Source: Pseudomonas sp. URMO17WK12:I2 (lineage in GTDB: Bacteria; Pseudomonadota; Gammaproteobacteria; Pseudomonadales; Pseudomonadaceae). Taken from it: a stretch of DNA of 64,000 nt. This document shows, piece after piece, positions 51,751 through 61,767 of this stretch. The stretch's first letter is position 1. Each line of letters starts with the position of its first letter. The stretch spans positions 372,001 to 436,000 of the forward strand of contig NZ_QKYW01000005.1 of NCBI RefSeq assembly GCF_003253735.1, in the 5' to 3' direction. The position numbers and the translations under genes were made by a program. The notes below the pieces were generated by a model that saw only the letters and a list, made by a program, of their open reading frames with translations, was not told the origin of the DNA and searched no databases.

Positions 51751-52698
51751 TCAATCTTTCTCCCGGCTTTGCGCTTCTGCCTGCGCCTTTTCGCGCTGCG
51801 ACAGGCTGTACACGTAGGCAGCCAGCAGGTGCACCTTGTCGTTGCCGAGAAAGCCCGCCTGCGCCGGCATCTGGCCGCTGCGCCCATAACGGATGGTCTG
51901 CTCTACCTGGGTGAAGCTGGAACCGTACAGCCAGACCCTGTCCGTCAGGTCTGGCGCGCCGAGCACCTGCAGGCCCTTGCCATCGGGGCCGTGGCACATG
52001 GCGCAGTTGCTGGCGTAGAGCTGTTTGCCCGTATCCAGGTTCACGGTGATGCCCGCCGGGTTAGCCAGGTTCGAGAGGCTGCGCACGTAGCCGGTGACGT
52101 CGCGTACGCCGTCGTCGCCGAGAATGGCCTGCCAGGCCGGCATCACGCCCTGGCGGCCCTGCATGATGGAGGTCTTGATGGTTTCCGGGTCGCCGCCGTA
52201 CAGCCAGTCGTCATCGGTCAGGTTGGGAAAACCGAAGGCGCCCTTGGCATCGGCGCCGTGGCACACCGCGCAGTTGTTGGCGAACAACCGGCCGCCGATT
52301 TTCAGCGCCTTCTCGTCCCTGGCCAGCTCGCTGATCGGCGTGGCCGCGTAGCCGGCGAACAGCGGGCCGTAGCGTGCGTCGGCGGTGGCCATCTCGCGCT
52401 GCCACTGGCCGACCTGGGTCCAGCCCCCGTCATAACCGGGCAGCAGGCCCTTGAAGTTGCCCAGCCCGGGGTAGAGCAGCAGGTAGCCGAAGGCGAATGC
52501 CAGGGTGCCGAGAAACAGCAGGAACCACCAGCGCGGCAGCGGGTTGTCGTATTCCTCGATGCCATCGAAGCTGTGCCCGGTGGTCTGTTCGCTGTCGCCC
52601 GGCCGCTGGCCCTTGCGGGTGGCGATGAGCAGCCAGGTCAGGCCCAGCAGCGTGCCGAGGGTCGCCAGCGCGATGAACAGGCTCCAGAAGGTGCTCAA
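51751..52698 (-). CDS. ccoP1: Cbb3 oxidase dihaem cytochrome c subunit CcoP, set 1
   Basis: A 315-residue membrane-anchored dihaem cytochrome c. Two N-terminal membrane segments (residues about 3-26 and 56-77, with [14 protein letters not shown] between) precede two c-haem sites: C143-AV-C146-H147 and CAMCH near 230. Methionine ligands lie in QGVMPAW and GQMPAQ. Ends the operon nearest to ccoG. ATGA overlap with ccoQ1. Confidence 0.97.
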   Translation of the reverse strand: MSTFWSLFIALATLGTLLGLTWLLIATRKGQRPGDSEQTTGHSFDGIEEYDNPLPRWWFLLFLGTLAFAFGYLLLYPGLGNFKGLLPGYDGGWTQVGQWQREMATADARYGPLFAGYAATPISELARDEKALKIGGRLFANNCAVCHGADAKGAFGFPNLTDDDWLYGGDPETIKTSIMQGRQGVMPAWQAILGDDGVRDVTGYVRSLSNLANPAGITVNLDTGKQLYASNCAMCHGPDGKGLQVLGAPDLTDRVWLYGSSFTQVEQTIRYGRSGQMPAQAGFLGNDKVHLLAAYVYSLSQREKAQAEAQSREKD

Positions 52699-52895
52699 GG
52701 CTTGTCGTCCCCAGCCTTCTGGTTCTGCCGGCTGGCGCTATCCGCTTCGTCGGCGAAGGGCAGGTTGGCCGCTTCGTCGAAGCTGGACTTGCGCTTGCTG
52801 CTGTAGGCCCAGAGCACCACCGCGACGAAGGCGATGAACACCACGGCGGTGCCGATGCCGCGGAGGGTGCCGATGTCGGTCAGGAAGGCTGGCAT
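52695..52895 (-). CDS. ccoQ1: Cbb3 oxidase subunit CcoQ, set 1
   Basis: A 66-residue protein: one membrane helix ([21 protein letters not shown]) then [16 protein letters not shown], the CcoQ signature. It stabilises the CcoP association. The start at 52895 lies 4 bases from the ccoO1 stop; the frame remains open further, but only this ATG fits the family. Confidence 0.92.
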   Translation of the reverse strand: MPAFLTDIGTLRGIGTAVVFIAFVAVVLWAYSSKRKSSFDEAANLPFADEADSASRQNQKAGDDKP

Positions 52896-52899
52896 GGCG

Positions 52900-53508
52900 T
52901 CACCGCTTGTTGTGGATCGAGGTGCCGAGCACCTGCAGGTAGGCGACCAATGCATCCAGCTCGCTCTTGCCGGCCACCGCCTCGCGGGCCTTGGCTATGT
53001 CGTCGTCGCTGTATGGAATGCCGAAGCCCTGCATGACCTTGAGCTTTTCGGCGCTCAGGGCGCCGTCGAGCCTGCGCTCGGCCAGCCAGGGATAGGCGGG
53101 CATCTTCGATTCCGGCACCAGGTCGCGGGGGTTGATCAGATGGGTGCGGTGCCACTCGTCCGAGTAGCGGCCGCCGATCCGCGCCAGGTCCGGGCCGGTG
53201 CGTTTGGAGCCCCACAGGAAGGGGTGATCCCAGACGCTTTCGCCAGCTACCGAATAATGGCCATAGCGCTCGGTTTCGGCACGGAACGGGCGGATCATCT
53301 GCGAGTGGCAGCCTACACAGCCCTCGCGGATGTAGATGTCGCGGCCTTCGAGCTGCAGCGCGGTGTAGGGCCGCATGCCGGCCACCGGCTCGTTGACCAC
53401 GTCCTGAAAGAACAGCGGCACGATCTGGGTCAGCCCGCCGATACTCACGGCGATGACCATCAGCAGGCTCATCAGGCCCAGGTTCTTTTCGATCAGGTCG
53501 TGTTTCAT
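52900..53508 (-). CDS. ccoO1: Cbb3 oxidase monohaem cytochrome c subunit CcoO, set 1
   Basis: A 202-residue protein: N-terminal membrane anchor ([23 protein letters not shown]), the c-haem site C64-VG-C67-H68 in [14 protein letters not shown], and the methionine ligand in [11 protein letters not shown]. Its ATG overlaps the ccoN1 stop by 4 bases. It is almost identical to the set 2 copy through residue 150, then diverges. Confidence 0.97.
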   Translation of the reverse strand: MKHDLIEKNLGLMSLLMVIAVSIGGLTQIVPLFFQDVVNEPVAGMRPYTALQLEGRDIYIREGCVGCHSQMIRPFRAETERYGHYSVAGESVWDHPFLWGSKRTGPDLARIGGRYSDEWHRTHLINPRDLVPESKMPAYPWLAERRLDGALSAEKLKVMQGFGIPYSDDDIAKAREAVAGKSELDALVAYLQVLGTSIHNKR

Positions 53509-54959
53509 CGGCCTGCCTCCCCAGGTGGCGCCAGGGGAATCCGCGCGCTGGCGTCGTACTCGGCCGGCCGGGCGGCGCGAATGGTACGCCAGGTGTTCCA
53601 GGCCATCAGCAGCATGCCGGCGAAGAAGATTGCGCCGCCGATCATGCGCACCACGTAGCCCCAATGGCTGGCCGCCACCGACTCGATGAACGAGTAGGTC
53701 AGCGTGCCGTCCTCATGCACCGCGCGCCACATCAGGCCCTGGGTGATGCCGTTGACCCACATGGCGACGATGTACAGCACGGTGCCGATGGTCGCCAGCC
53801 AGAAGTGCAGGTGGATCGCCGCCAGGCTGTGCATCTGCTCGCGGCCGAACACCAGGGGGATCAGGTGATACAGCGCGCCGAAGGTGATCATCGCCACCCA
53901 GCCCAGGGCGCCGGCGTGCACGTGGCCGATTGTCCAATCGGTGTAGTGCGACAGCGCGTTGACCGTCTTGATGGCCATCATCGGCCCTTCGAAGGTGCTC
54001 ATGCCGTAGAACGCCAGGGAGACGACCAAGAAGCGCAGGATCGGGTCGCTGCGCAACTTATGCCAGGCACCCGACAGGGTCATCATGCCGTTGATCATGC
54101 CGCCCCAGCTCGGTGCCAGGAGGATGATCGACATCACCATGCCCAGGCTCTGGGCCCAGTCCGGCAGGGCGGTGTAGTGCAGGTGATGCGGGCCGGCCCA
54201 GATGTACAGGGTGATCAGCGCCCAGAAATGCACGATGGAAAGGCGGTACGAGTAGATAGGCCGGTTGGCCTGCTTGGGCACGAAGTAGTACATCATCCCC
54301 AGAAAGCCGGTGGTCAGGAAAAAGCCCACGGCGTTGTGGCCGTACCACCACTGGATCATCGCGTCGGTGGCGCCGGCATACACCGAGTAGGACTTGAACG
54401 GGCTGACCGGCACGGCGGCGCTGTTGACCAGGTGCAGCATGCCGGTGACCAGAATGAAGGCGCCGAAGAACCAGTTGGCCACGTAGATATGCCGGGTGCG
54501 GCGCTTGAACAGGGTGCCGAAGAACACGCCGATATAGGCGAACCAGACGATGCCCAGGAGGATGTCGATGGGCCATTCCAGCTCGGCGTATTCCTTGCTG
54601 CTGGTGTAGCCCAGCGGCAGGCTGATCACCGCGCCGACGATCACCGCCTGCCAGCCCCAGAAGGTGAAGGCTGCCAGGCGGTCGCAGACCAGCCTGACCT
54701 GGCAGGTGCGCTGCACCACGTAATAGCTGGTGGCGAACAGCGCGCAGCCGCCGAAGGCGAAGATCACCGCATTGGTGTGCAGCGGGCGCAAGCGGCCGAA
54801 GCTGGTCCAGGGCAGGTCTAGATTCAGTTGCGGCCACACCAGCTGCGCGGCGATGAACACCCCCAACGCCATACCGACCACGCCCCAGACCACGGTCATC
54901 ACCGCGAACTGGCGCACCACCTTGTAGTTGTAGGCAGCCGGACTGCTTGCTGGGCTCAT
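53505..54959 (-). CDS. ccoN1: Cbb3 oxidase catalytic subunit CcoN, set 1
   Basis: A 484-residue haem-copper oxidase subunit with about twelve membrane helices and the binuclear centre of haem b3 and CuB. Histidine-bearing segments are [45 protein letters not shown] and [14 protein letters not shown]. The ATG at 54959 (MSPASSP) is chosen; an in-frame GTG 12 bases upstream overlaps its likely ribosome site. Upstream lie REP doublets and the RAYT gene; no TTGAT-type Anr box is seen in the 290 bases before it. Confidence 0.97.
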   Translation of the reverse strand: MSPASSPAAYNYKVVRQFAVMTVVWGVVGMALGVFIAAQLVWPQLNLDLPWTSFGRLRPLHTNAVIFAFGGCALFATSYYVVQRTCQVRLVCDRLAAFTFWGWQAVIVGAVISLPLGYTSSKEYAELEWPIDILLGIVWFAYIGVFFGTLFKRRTRHIYVANWFFGAFILVTGMLHLVNSAAVPVSPFKSYSVYAGATDAMIQWWYGHNAVGFFLTTGFLGMMYYFVPKQANRPIYSYRLSIVHFWALITLYIWAGPHHLHYTALPDWAQSLGMVMSIILLAPSWGGMINGMMTLSGAWHKLRSDPILRFLVVSLAFYGMSTFEGPMMAIKTVNALSHYTDWTIGHVHAGALGWVAMITFGALYHLIPLVFGREQMHSLAAIHLHFWLATIGTVLYIVAMWVNGITQGLMWRAVHEDGTLTYSFIESVAASHWGYVVRMIGGAIFFAGMLLMAWNTWRTIRAARPAEYDASARIPLAPPGEAGR

Positions 54960-55133
54960 GCTGGGTTCCACGCTGGGCTGGGCGCTGCCGCAGGGCGACA
55001 GGCATTTTCAGGCGGCGCGAGTATCCCCGACCGGCAGGGGCGGTGCAATGCGTTGGAAATATGCGGAAAGCGCTCTGTTATGAGCCTTGCAGTGTTTCGA
55101 GGGACCAGCCTGTTTTGTTGGGAGCCTGCATAT

Positions 55134-55199
55134 GTGGGAGGGGCTTTAGCCCCGAGCTTTATTCTGGAACAAAGAACTCGGGGCTAAAGCCCCTCCCAC
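55134..55199. repeat. REP doublet, left of the RAYT gene
   Basis: GTGGGAGGGGCTTTAGCC (start of a 23-base unit, 55134-55156) is repeated in perfect inverted orientation at 55177-55199, with a 20-base centre. The whole forms one long cruciform or hairpin, 51 bases downstream of the RAYT stop. Confidence 0.92.
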
Positions 55200-55250
55200 G
55201 ATTGCGTGCATTGAGATTCTGTAGTCAGGCTGAAGCTATTGAGCAGATCT

Positions 55251-55700
55251 TCAGAGCCACACTGCATCCCAAAAAGGGTAGTCACCGACACGCGTTACCA
55301 AGCCTGCCCGTAAAGGATTGGCAACGATGTATCGGGCAGTTGGCAGTATGTCCTCCTCATGGCGTAGCGCTCGGTCATGGAAACCCTCTTGCCAGAGTCT
55401 GCCTTGGCGACCGAGCCGGCTATTCACCTGCAAGGCGCTGCAGCCTTTGACGCGATGCATCAATTCGCTGAGCGAGCCTTGTCGCAGTGATACCAGCCAG
55501 TGCAGGTGATCGGGCATGACTACCCAGGCGAGCGACTCTGCCAGTCCTGATGCTTGAGCGTTATACAGTTCGCGAATGAGGAGGCGAGCGGGCGCCAGGT
55601 CGGCAAAGATCGCTTGGCGATTCTCGACAGTGGCCGTGAGCAGGTAGATGTGGTTGGTTAAAGAGATCCGGCCTTTGCGCAAACTGACTGAGTGGGGCAT
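55251..55700 (-). mobile_element. REP-associated tyrosine transposase (RAYT) gene
   Basis: A 149-residue Y1-type transposase of the RAYT (IS200/IS605-related) class. The HUH metal site is in WVVMPDHLHWLVSL near residue 64, and the catalytic Tyr is in TARYIVANPLRAGLV near 122. The protein is complete and GGAGG precedes the ATG. It is flanked by REP doublets on both sides (55134-55199 and 55754-55842), the arrangement known as a REPtron. It sits between the two cbb3 operons, on the same strand. Confidence 0.92.
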
Positions 55701-55753
55701 TCCGTTGCCTCCTGAGTAGGTAAAGCAACGGTAGCTGAAAGATGGCGACCTGC

Positions 55754-55842
55754 GTAGGAGCGGCTTCAGCCGCGAGCTTTAGCGCCCGACCAGGCAACAA
55801 AGAACTCGCGGCTAAAGCGGATCGCCGCCCGGCCTCTCCTAC
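55754..55842. repeat. REP doublet, right of the RAYT gene
   Basis: GTAGGAGCGGCTTCAGCC... (55754-55776) faces CTCGCGGCTAAAGC...CTCCTAC (55805-55842). The right unit is interrupted by about 15 extra bases compared with a regular copy. It ends 9 bases before the ccoP2 stop. Confidence 0.88.
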
Positions 55843-55851
55843 ACGTGGGCA

Positions 55852-56781
55852 TTATTCGCCGGGTTGCGGCTTGCGGCTCAGGCTCAGCACATAGGCCGCC
55901 AGCAGGTGCACCTTGTCGTTGCCCAGGTACTGTTCCTGGGCCGGCATCTGGCCGTTGCGGCCATAGCGGATGGTTTGCTGAAGTTGCGCCAGGCTCGAGC
56001 CGTAGATCCAGCCACCCGCGTGAGTCAGGTCCGGTGCGCCCATGGCCGCCGTGCCGGTGCCCGCCGGGCCGTGGCAGGCCACGCAGGTGGTGGAGAACAG
56101 CTGCTTGCCCTGTTGCAGATCGACGTTACTGCCCTCGGCCAGCGGCAGCCCCGCCAGTTCATGGCGCACGTAGCCGGCGACATTGCGCACCCCGTCATCA
56201 CCGAGCACCTGGCCCCAGGCCGGCATCACGCCGATACGCCCATTGAGAATGGTGGTCTTGATGGTTTCGGCGTCGCCGCCCCAGCGCCAGTTCGCGTCGG
56301 TCAGGTTGGGAAAGCCCACCGCGCCCTTGGCGTCCGAGCCGTGGCAGATGGCGCAGTAGGTGGCGAACAGCCGGCCGCCCATCTTCAGCGCCTGCTCGTC
56401 CTGGGCCACCTGCTCCAGCGGCATGGCCGAGTACTTGGCGAAGATCGGCCCGTACTGGGCGTCGGCCTTGGCCACCTCCCGTTCCCACTGGGCAACCTGG
56501 GTCCAGCCGTCCTCATAGCCCGGCAGCAGGCCCTTGAAGTTGCCCAGGCCCGGGTACAACGCCAGGTAACCGGCGGCGAAGATCAGCGTGCCGAGAAACA
56601 GCATGAACCACCAGCGCGGCAGGGGATTGTCGTACTCCTCGATGCCGTCGAAGGAATGGCCCATGGTCTGGTCGGTGGTGTTCTTGCGTTCCCCCTTGCG
56701 TGTGGCGAACAGCAACCAGAACAACGCGACCAGGCTGCCGAGGGTCAGCAGCGTGATGTACCAGCTCCAGAAAGTGCTCAT
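55852..56781 (-). CDS. ccoP2: Cbb3 oxidase dihaem cytochrome c subunit CcoP, set 2
   Basis: A 309-residue homologue of ccoP1, with the same two membrane segments and [14 protein letters not shown], and haem sites CAICH near residue 144 and CVACH near 228. The C-terminus ends [12 protein letters not shown] overlap with ccoQ2. Its stop lies right next to the REP doublet. Confidence 0.97.
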   Translation of the reverse strand: MSTFWSWYITLLTLGSLVALFWLLFATRKGERKNTTDQTMGHSFDGIEEYDNPLPRWWFMLFLGTLIFAAGYLALYPGLGNFKGLLPGYEDGWTQVAQWEREVAKADAQYGPIFAKYSAMPLEQVAQDEQALKMGGRLFATYCAICHGSDAKGAVGFPNLTDANWRWGGDAETIKTTILNGRIGVMPAWGQVLGDDGVRNVAGYVRHELAGLPLAEGSNVDLQQGKQLFSTTCVACHGPAGTGTAAMGAPDLTHAGGWIYGSSLAQLQQTIRYGRNGQMPAQEQYLGNDKVHLLAAYVLSLSRKPQPGE

Positions 56782-56963
56782 GGGGTCTCATTCCTCGAAG
56801 CCTGTTTTTTTGGTTCATCGGCGAAGGGCAGATTGGCCGCATCGTCGAAAGCCTTGGCGCGTTTGCCGCTGTAGGCCCACAGCGTCACGCAGGTGAAGGC
56901 GATCAGTACCAGGGCGGTGCCGATGCCGCGCACCATGCCGATGTCGATAAAGTCGAAAAGCAT
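56778..56963 (-). CDS. ccoQ2: Cbb3 oxidase subunit CcoQ, set 2
   Basis: A 61-residue single-helix protein, [36 protein letters not shown]. The AxxFADE tail and place between ccoO and ccoP define it. Four bases separate it from ccoO2. Confidence 0.93.
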   Translation of the reverse strand: MLFDFIDIGMVRGIGTALVLIAFTCVTLWAYSGKRAKAFDDAANLPFADEPKKQASRNETP

Positions 56964-56967
56964 GGAA

Positions 56968-57576
56968 TCACCTCTTGTTCTTCAAGGCAGTGCCGAGCAC
57001 TTGCAGGTAGGCGACCAGGGCGTCCATCTCTGTCTTGCCCTTCACCGCGGCGCTGGCGCCGGCGATGTCGTCATCCGTGTAGGGCACGCCGAGAAACTGC
57101 ATGGCCTTGAGTTTGGCGGGGGTGTCCTTGCCATCCAGCACGTTCTCGACCAGCCAGGGGTAGGCGGGCATCTTCGACTCCGGCACCACGTTGCGCGGGT
57201 TGTAGAGGTGCGCGCGGTGCCACTCGTCCGAGTAGCGGCCGCCAACCCGGGCCAGGTCCGGGCCGGTGCGCTTGGAGCCCCACAGGAACGGGTGGTCCCA
57301 CACGCTCTCGCCAGCCACCGAGTAGTGGCCGTAGCGCTCGGTCTCGGCGCGGAACGGGCGGATCATCTGCGAGTGGCAGCCCACGCAGCCTTCCTTGATG
57401 TACACGTCGCGGCCTTCGAGCTGCAGCGCGGTGTAGGGCTTCATGCCGGCGACCGGCTCGTTGACCACGTCCTGGAAGAACAGCGGGACGATCTGCGTCA
57501 GCCCGCCGATGCTGACGGCGAACACCATCAGCAGGGCCATCAGACCGACGTTCTTTTCGACGATTTCGTGTTTCAT
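56968..57576 (-). CDS. ccoO2: Cbb3 oxidase monohaem cytochrome c subunit CcoO, set 2
   Basis: A 202-residue homologue of ccoO1 with haem site [10 protein letters not shown] and [11 protein letters not shown]. Its ATG shares one base with the ccoN2 stop. The segment LQLEGRD...SDEWHR is the same as set 1 with very few changes. Confidence 0.97.
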   Translation of the reverse strand: MKHEIVEKNVGLMALLMVFAVSIGGLTQIVPLFFQDVVNEPVAGMKPYTALQLEGRDVYIKEGCVGCHSQMIRPFRAETERYGHYSVAGESVWDHPFLWGSKRTGPDLARVGGRYSDEWHRAHLYNPRNVVPESKMPAYPWLVENVLDGKDTPAKLKAMQFLGVPYTDDDIAGASAAVKGKTEMDALVAYLQVLGTALKNKR

Positions 57577-59015
57577 CAGTGGGCTCCCTCAACCGAATAC
57601 AGGGCGGCAGCTTCGATTTCTTCCGGCTTGCTGGCGCGCACGGTCTGCCAGGTGTTCCAGGCCATCAGCAGCATTCCGGTGAAGAAGATCGCACCGCCGA
57701 TCACCCGCACCACGAAGCCGGGGTGGCTGGCTTCCAGCGCCTCGACGAAGGAGTAGGTGAGCGTGCCGTCGCTGTTAACCGCGCGCCACATCAGGCCCTG
57801 GGCGATGCCGTTGACCCACATCGAGGCGATGTACAGCACGGTGCCGATGGTGGCGAGCCAGAAGTGCGCGTTGATCAGGCCGATGCTGTGCATCTGCTCG
57901 CGGCCGAACACCTTGGGAATCATGTGATACAGCGAACCGATCGACACCATGGCGACCCAGCCCAGGGCGCCAGCGTGCACGTGGCCGATGGTCCAGTCGG
58001 TGTAGTGGGAGAGGGCGTTGACGGTCTTGATGGCCATCATCGGGCCTTCGAAGGTCGACATGCCGTAGAACGCCAGGGAGACGACTAGAAAGCGCAGGAT
58101 CGGGTCGGTGCGCAACTTATGCCAGGCGCCCGAGAGCGTCATCATGCCGTTGATCATGCCGCCCCAGCTCGGTGCCAGCAGCACCAGGGACATCACCATG
58201 CCAAGCGACTGCGCCCAGTCCGGCAGGGCGGTGTAGTGCAGGTGGTGCGGGCCGGCCCAGATGTACAGGGTGATCAGCGCCCAGAAGTGCACGATCGACA
58301 GGCGATAGGAATACACCGGGCGCCCGGCCTGCTTGGGCACGAAGTAATACATCATCCCCAGGAAGCCCGCAGTCAGGAAGAAGCCCACCGCGTTGTGGCC
58401 GTACCACCACTGGATCATCGCATCGGTGGCGCCGGCATACAGCGAGTAGGACTTGGTCAGGGTGACCGGCACTTCCAGGTTGTTGACCACGTGCAGCAGC
58501 GCCACGGTGAGGATGAACCCGCCGAAGAACCAGTTCCCGACATAGATGTGGCTGACGTTGCGCTTGATGATGGTGCCGAAGAACACGATCGCGTAGCTGA
58601 CCCAGACGATGGTGATCAGGATGTCGATCGGCCATTCCAGCTCGGCGTATTCCTTGCTGCTGGTGTAACCCAGCGGCAGGGTGATGGCTGCCAGCAGAAT
58701 CACCAGTTGCCAGCCCCAGAAGGTGAAAGCCGCCAGCTTGGGCGCGAACAGCGTGGCCTGGGAGGTGCGCTGTACGGCATAGTAGCTGGTGGCGAACAGG
58801 GCGCAGCCGCCGAAGGCGAAGATCACCGCGTTGGTGTGCAGGGGCCGCAGGCGACCGAAACTGGTCCACGGCAGGTCGAAGTTGAGCCACGGCCAGGCGA
58901 GCTGCGCTGCGATAAGCACGCCGAGCCCCATCCCGACTATGCCCCACACCACCGTCATGATGGCGAATTGGCGAACCACCTTGTAGTTATAGGCGGAACT
59001 GGTTGTTGTGTTCAT
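57576..59015 (-). CDS. ccoN2: Cbb3 oxidase catalytic subunit CcoN, set 2
   Basis: A 479-residue paralogue of ccoN1 with all histidine segments conserved. It starts [25 protein letters not shown]; the frame is open to 59642 but the upstream part is the shadow of the divergent hydrolase gene. In P. aeruginosa the corresponding distal operon is the Anr-induced one. Here I see no TTGAT-N4-ATCAA in the 84 bases to the divergent gene. Confidence 0.97.
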   Translation of the reverse strand: MNTTTSSAYNYKVVRQFAIMTVVWGIVGMGLGVLIAAQLAWPWLNFDLPWTSFGRLRPLHTNAVIFAFGGCALFATSYYAVQRTSQATLFAPKLAAFTFWGWQLVILLAAITLPLGYTSSKEYAELEWPIDILITIVWVSYAIVFFGTIIKRNVSHIYVGNWFFGGFILTVALLHVVNNLEVPVTLTKSYSLYAGATDAMIQWWYGHNAVGFFLTAGFLGMMYYFVPKQAGRPVYSYRLSIVHFWALITLYIWAGPHHLHYTALPDWAQSLGMVMSLVLLAPSWGGMINGMMTLSGAWHKLRTDPILRFLVVSLAFYGMSTFEGPMMAIKTVNALSHYTDWTIGHVHAGALGWVAMVSIGSLYHMIPKVFGREQMHSIGLINAHFWLATIGTVLYIASMWVNGIAQGLMWRAVNSDGTLTYSFVEALEASHPGFVVRVIGGAIFFTGMLLMAWNTWQTVRASKPEEIEAAALYSVEGAH

Positions 59016-59099
59016 GTCTGGGTTTCCATCCACGGTTATGGGCAGATCATCTGCAGCCCTCACGCACGGGAAAATCCGTACACGAAAAAGGGCTTTTTT

Positions 59100-59810
59100 A
59101 TGAGCGATGCAAGCATGCGAGAAGGGCAGCGAAACGGTATTGACGCCGGTCAACTGGCACAGGAAAGCCCGGCAGCAGAGCTGCTCTGGGATCGGCCGAC
59201 GGGCGCCAGCCAGGGCACCCTGATCCTCGCCCACGGCGCCGGCGCGCCGATGGACAGCGACTTCATGAACCTCATGGCGCAGAAGCTCGCCGCCCGCGGG
59301 CTGACGGTGGTGCGCTTCGAGTTCGACTACATGGCCGCGCGCCGGCAGGACGGCAAGAAACGCCCACCCAACCCCCAGGCGAAACTGCTCGACTGCTGGC
59401 GAGCCGTATACGCTGCCGTGCGACATCAGGTCACGGGGCCGTTGGCCATCGGCGGCAAATCCATGGGCGGGCGCATGGCCAGTCTGCTGGCTGACGAACT
59501 GGATGCTGACGGTCTGGTTTGCCTGGGCTACCCCTTCCACGCCATCGGCAAGGCCGACAAACCGCGCACCGCGCACCTGGCCGACCTGAAAACGCCGACC
59601 CTGATCGTGCAGGGCGAGCGCGACGCCATGGGCGACCGCCACACCGTGGCCGGTTATCAGCTATCGGCGGCCATCGAACTGTGCTGGCTGACGGCGGGCG
59701 ATCACGACCTCAAACCGCTGAAGGTGTCCGGCTACAGCCACGAACAGCATCTGGAGTCGGCGGCGGATGCGGTCGCGGGTTTCCTGCGCGAGCACGCCAA
59801 GAAGCGCTGA
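59100..59810 (+). CDS. Alpha/beta hydrolase (KANL3/Tex30-like, dienelactone hydrolase type)
   Basis: A 236-residue alpha/beta hydrolase. [18 protein letters not shown] near residue 39 forms the oxyanion side, the nucleophile elbow is [18 protein letters not shown] near 120, and the catalytic Asp and His are in [12 protein letters not shown] and [11 protein letters not shown]. No signal peptide. Substrate unknown. Divergent from ccoN2, as in P. aeruginosa. Confidence 0.88.
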   Translation: MSDASMREGQRNGIDAGQLAQESPAAELLWDRPTGASQGTLILAHGAGAPMDSDFMNLMAQKLAARGLTVVRFEFDYMAARRQDGKKRPPNPQAKLLDCWRAVYAAVRHQVTGPLAIGGKSMGGRMASLLADELDADGLVCLGYPFHAIGKADKPRTAHLADLKTPTLIVQGERDAMGDRHTVAGYQLSAAIELCWLTAGDHDLKPLKVSGYSHEQHLESAADAVAGFLREHAKKR

Positions 59811-59888
59811 AAGCAGGCCTGCGTCGCAGCCCTGATGCACCTCGCTGGTTAACATCGGCAGTTGGGATTGGGAGGCAGGAAATCAGGG

Positions 59889-60260
59889 ATGCATTACCGC
59901 GACGTGCTGCAGATTCACCGAAGCGCCAAGCGCTTCAAACGCCTGGCGCTATGGGCGGCCATCCTGTTGTGCCTGATCATGCTGCTGGGCAAGAGCAAGT
60001 GGTACCTGGCAGGCGTGCCGGCGAACCCGGAATCCATCGAGATGATGAAGGACTACGTGCGCCGCGCCGGCGCCGACCCCGAGACCCTGATTCTCAGCGA
60101 CCACCATGGCACCTGCGGAACGTTCAGCTATATCGGCCGTGATGGAAAACGTAGTGCGCCCATGGGGTTCGTCGCCATTCCAGGCCAGGGTGTGGCGCCA
60201 AGCGTGCTGGCAGAAGAGTGGAACAAGAGCCGCTGCGCCGGGCCGCGTTCGGCGGCCTGA
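59889..60260 (+). CDS. Small membrane protein of unknown function
   Basis: A 123-residue protein, not recognised. A basic N-terminus (HYRDVLQIHRSAKRFKR) leads into one membrane helix (LALWAAILLCLIMLL, about residues 19-35), then a likely periplasmic domain with HHGTCGTFSYIGRDGKR and a C-terminal Cys, so a disulfide is possible. AGGA at 59877-59880 supports the ATG at 59889. Confidence 0.7.
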   Translation: MHYRDVLQIHRSAKRFKRLALWAAILLCLIMLLGKSKWYLAGVPANPESIEMMKDYVRRAGADPETLILSDHHGTCGTFSYIGRDGKRSAPMGFVAIPGQGVAPSVLAEEWNKSRCAGPRSAA

Positions 60261-60327
60261 TCCTGTAAAGGCAGTCCGTTTTCTGTCATGCGAAGTACCT
60301 GTCGGATCTTTCAAATGGTTTGATTAC

Positions 60328-60714
60328 ATGGCAAGGTTGTGGACCTGCATCTGGGTGATCGCGCTGGTGGTTTGCGCGTCATTTTTCTATTCGAACTTCA
60401 CGGCGATGCATGAGCAGGAGCGGCCATTCGATGCCGTGCAGTGGCGCAGCCTGAGTCAGGAAGCGAGGCTTAATGACCCCGGGTGCGTACGCGGAGGTAT
60501 GGCTCTATTTCTCTTGGATAACGATAGTTTGGACGGTCTTTCGGTCGCGTCGGTGAAAGAGTTGCTGGGCGAAGCTGACACCGTTCTTGCCAACCAATTG
60601 CATTACGCCCTAGGCCAGTGTCATTGGGATTGGAGGCACAGTTCGCTGGTCATAATCTTCAAAGATGGAAAGGTAAGCCAGGCCTCCATCGCCTATCCCG
60701 CCAGCGACTTCTAA
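60328..60714 (+). CDS. Small exported or membrane-anchored protein of unknown function
   Basis: A 128-residue protein. The N-terminal hydrophobic stretch LWTCIWVIALVVCASFF (about residues 4-20) is a signal or anchor. The rest reads LSQEARLNDPGCVRGGMALFLLDND, SVKELLGEADTVL and HYALGQCHWDWRHSSLVIIFKDGKVSQASI, which resembles the BamE/SmpA-like pattern (a helix with LLGEPD, then strands ending in DGKV). That likeness is only by eye. Start chosen at 60328; ribosome site weak. Confidence 0.65.
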   Translation: MARLWTCIWVIALVVCASFFYSNFTAMHEQERPFDAVQWRSLSQEARLNDPGCVRGGMALFLLDNDSLDGLSVASVKELLGEADTVLANQLHYALGQCHWDWRHSSLVIIFKDGKVSQASIAYPASDF

Positions 60715-60724
60715 TGGGATTCGC

Positions 60725-61030
60725 TCACTCCATCAGCCGCTGCCCGCAATGCAAACAGCTGGCTGTGCCGGGGTCGTGGTGCTCACCCGTGCGGTCGTCG
60801 ACCTTGTGGTGGGGCGACTCGCCACACTTGGTGCAGCGGTAGCGCAGCAGAATCCGATGCTGGCGATAGAGGTTCAGCAGGCCGCCGCCGATCACCACTG
60901 CCAGCGCAATCGCCAGTGCGTCATCGAGCCCAAACAGCGCCAGCACGAACAGCGCCACCGCCAGTACGGCGAGCAGTGATTTCACGAAATCCATCTGCTT
61001 GCGCAGGCGGTTGTAAGCGTTCTGGTCCAT
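60725..61030 (-). CDS. Membrane protein with a C-terminal zinc ribbon
   Basis: A 101-residue protein: two hydrophobic segments (about residues 18-53) and a C-terminal Cys4 module, RCTKCGE and CLHCGQ, separated by about 22 residues. No family is recognised. It converges with the gene before it, with a 10-base gap. Confidence 0.7.
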   Translation of the reverse strand: MDQNAYNRLRKQMDFVKSLLAVLAVALFVLALFGLDDALAIALAVVIGGGLLNLYRQHRILLRYRCTKCGESPHHKVDDRTGEHHDPGTASCLHCGQRLME

Positions 61031-61122
61031 GGCAGGGCATCCTTGTTATCGGGTGGCCATTGCCAGTGTGGCTTCAGTTACACAGTCATGTGCCTGATGG
61101 AAAACAAATGAAGCAGTTTGCG

Positions 61123-61284
61123 TTACTCGGCTACGCTGGTCGGGCTTTCGGCAGCCTCGGCTTCCAGCTTCGCCCTGTCAGCCTTGCTGATGTATTTCGG
61201 CTTGCTGCTTTTCGGTGCCAGCTTGGCGTTGGCCTTCTTGGCGTGGGCCTCCAGCAACTGCTTGATCTTCTTGCGGCGATTCAT
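61123..61284 (-). CDS. DUF2986-like small basic protein
   Basis: A 53-residue lysine-rich protein: MNRRKKIKQLLEAHAKKANAKL..., then KYISKADRAKLEAEAAE. ATG at 61284 and TAA at 61123-61125. I recognise the N-terminus as that of the small DUF2986 family, of unknown function; the charge suggests nucleic acid or ribosome contact. Strong sequence character supports it despite the short length. Confidence 0.75.
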   Translation of the reverse strand: MNRRKKIKQLLEAHAKKANAKLAPKSSKPKYISKADRAKLEAEAAESPTSVAE

Positions 61285-61321
61285 GGTACTACCTGCATCT
61301 CGATCGGTGGTTTGGTGTGGT

Positions 61322-61750
61322 TCAGCCTGAAGCCTTCGTCAGCCCCATGCCCTGGCTTGCCGGTGCCGTCAGCGCAAAGCCGAACTGCTGATAAAGGCGA
61401 TAGGCCTCACCGTCAGCGATCAGGCTGATGTATGCGGATTCTGGCACTTCGCGGGCGATGTAATCGCTGATCGCGGCCATGATCTGCTTGCCCAGCCCAC
61501 GGCCCTGATGGGCTGGCAGCACGGCGATATCCACCACCTGATAGAACGATCCTCCATCGCCGATCACCCGGCCCATGCCGACTGGCTCGCCGGCGCAGAG
61601 GATCTGTACGGCGAACAGGCTGTTGGGCAAGCCACGCGCTGCCGCTTCTACGGTCTTGGCACTAAGCCCGGTCGCAGTGCGCAGGTGGCGGTAGGTTTCC
61701 ACCGACGGAATAGCGTGCACGATGGAGTAGGTATGGGAGTTTTCGGTCAT
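61322..61750 (-). CDS. GNAT-family N-acetyltransferase
   Basis: A 142-residue GNAT protein. Motif A lies in VVDIAVLPAHQGRGLGKQIMAAI near residue 80 (Q-x-x-G-x-G for acetyl-CoA), followed by YISLIADGEAYRLYQQFGF, motif B. The frame is open to 62188 by overlap with the next gene's shadow; MTENSHTYS with its own ATG is the start. Substrate unknown. Confidence 0.88.
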   Translation of the reverse strand: MTENSHTYSIVHAIPSVETYRHLRTATGLSAKTVEAAARGLPNSLFAVQILCAGEPVGMGRVIGDGGSFYQVVDIAVLPAHQGRGLGKQIMAAISDYIAREVPESAYISLIADGEAYRLYQQFGFALTAPASQGMGLTKASG

Positions 61751-61767
61751 GGTAGAAGCTCCTGAAA

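Noticed and set aside
57576..59642. 688-codon form of ccoN2
   Set aside because: The first 209 codons are antisense to the alpha/beta hydrolase gene and lack CcoN similarity; [14 protein letters not shown] is the proper start.
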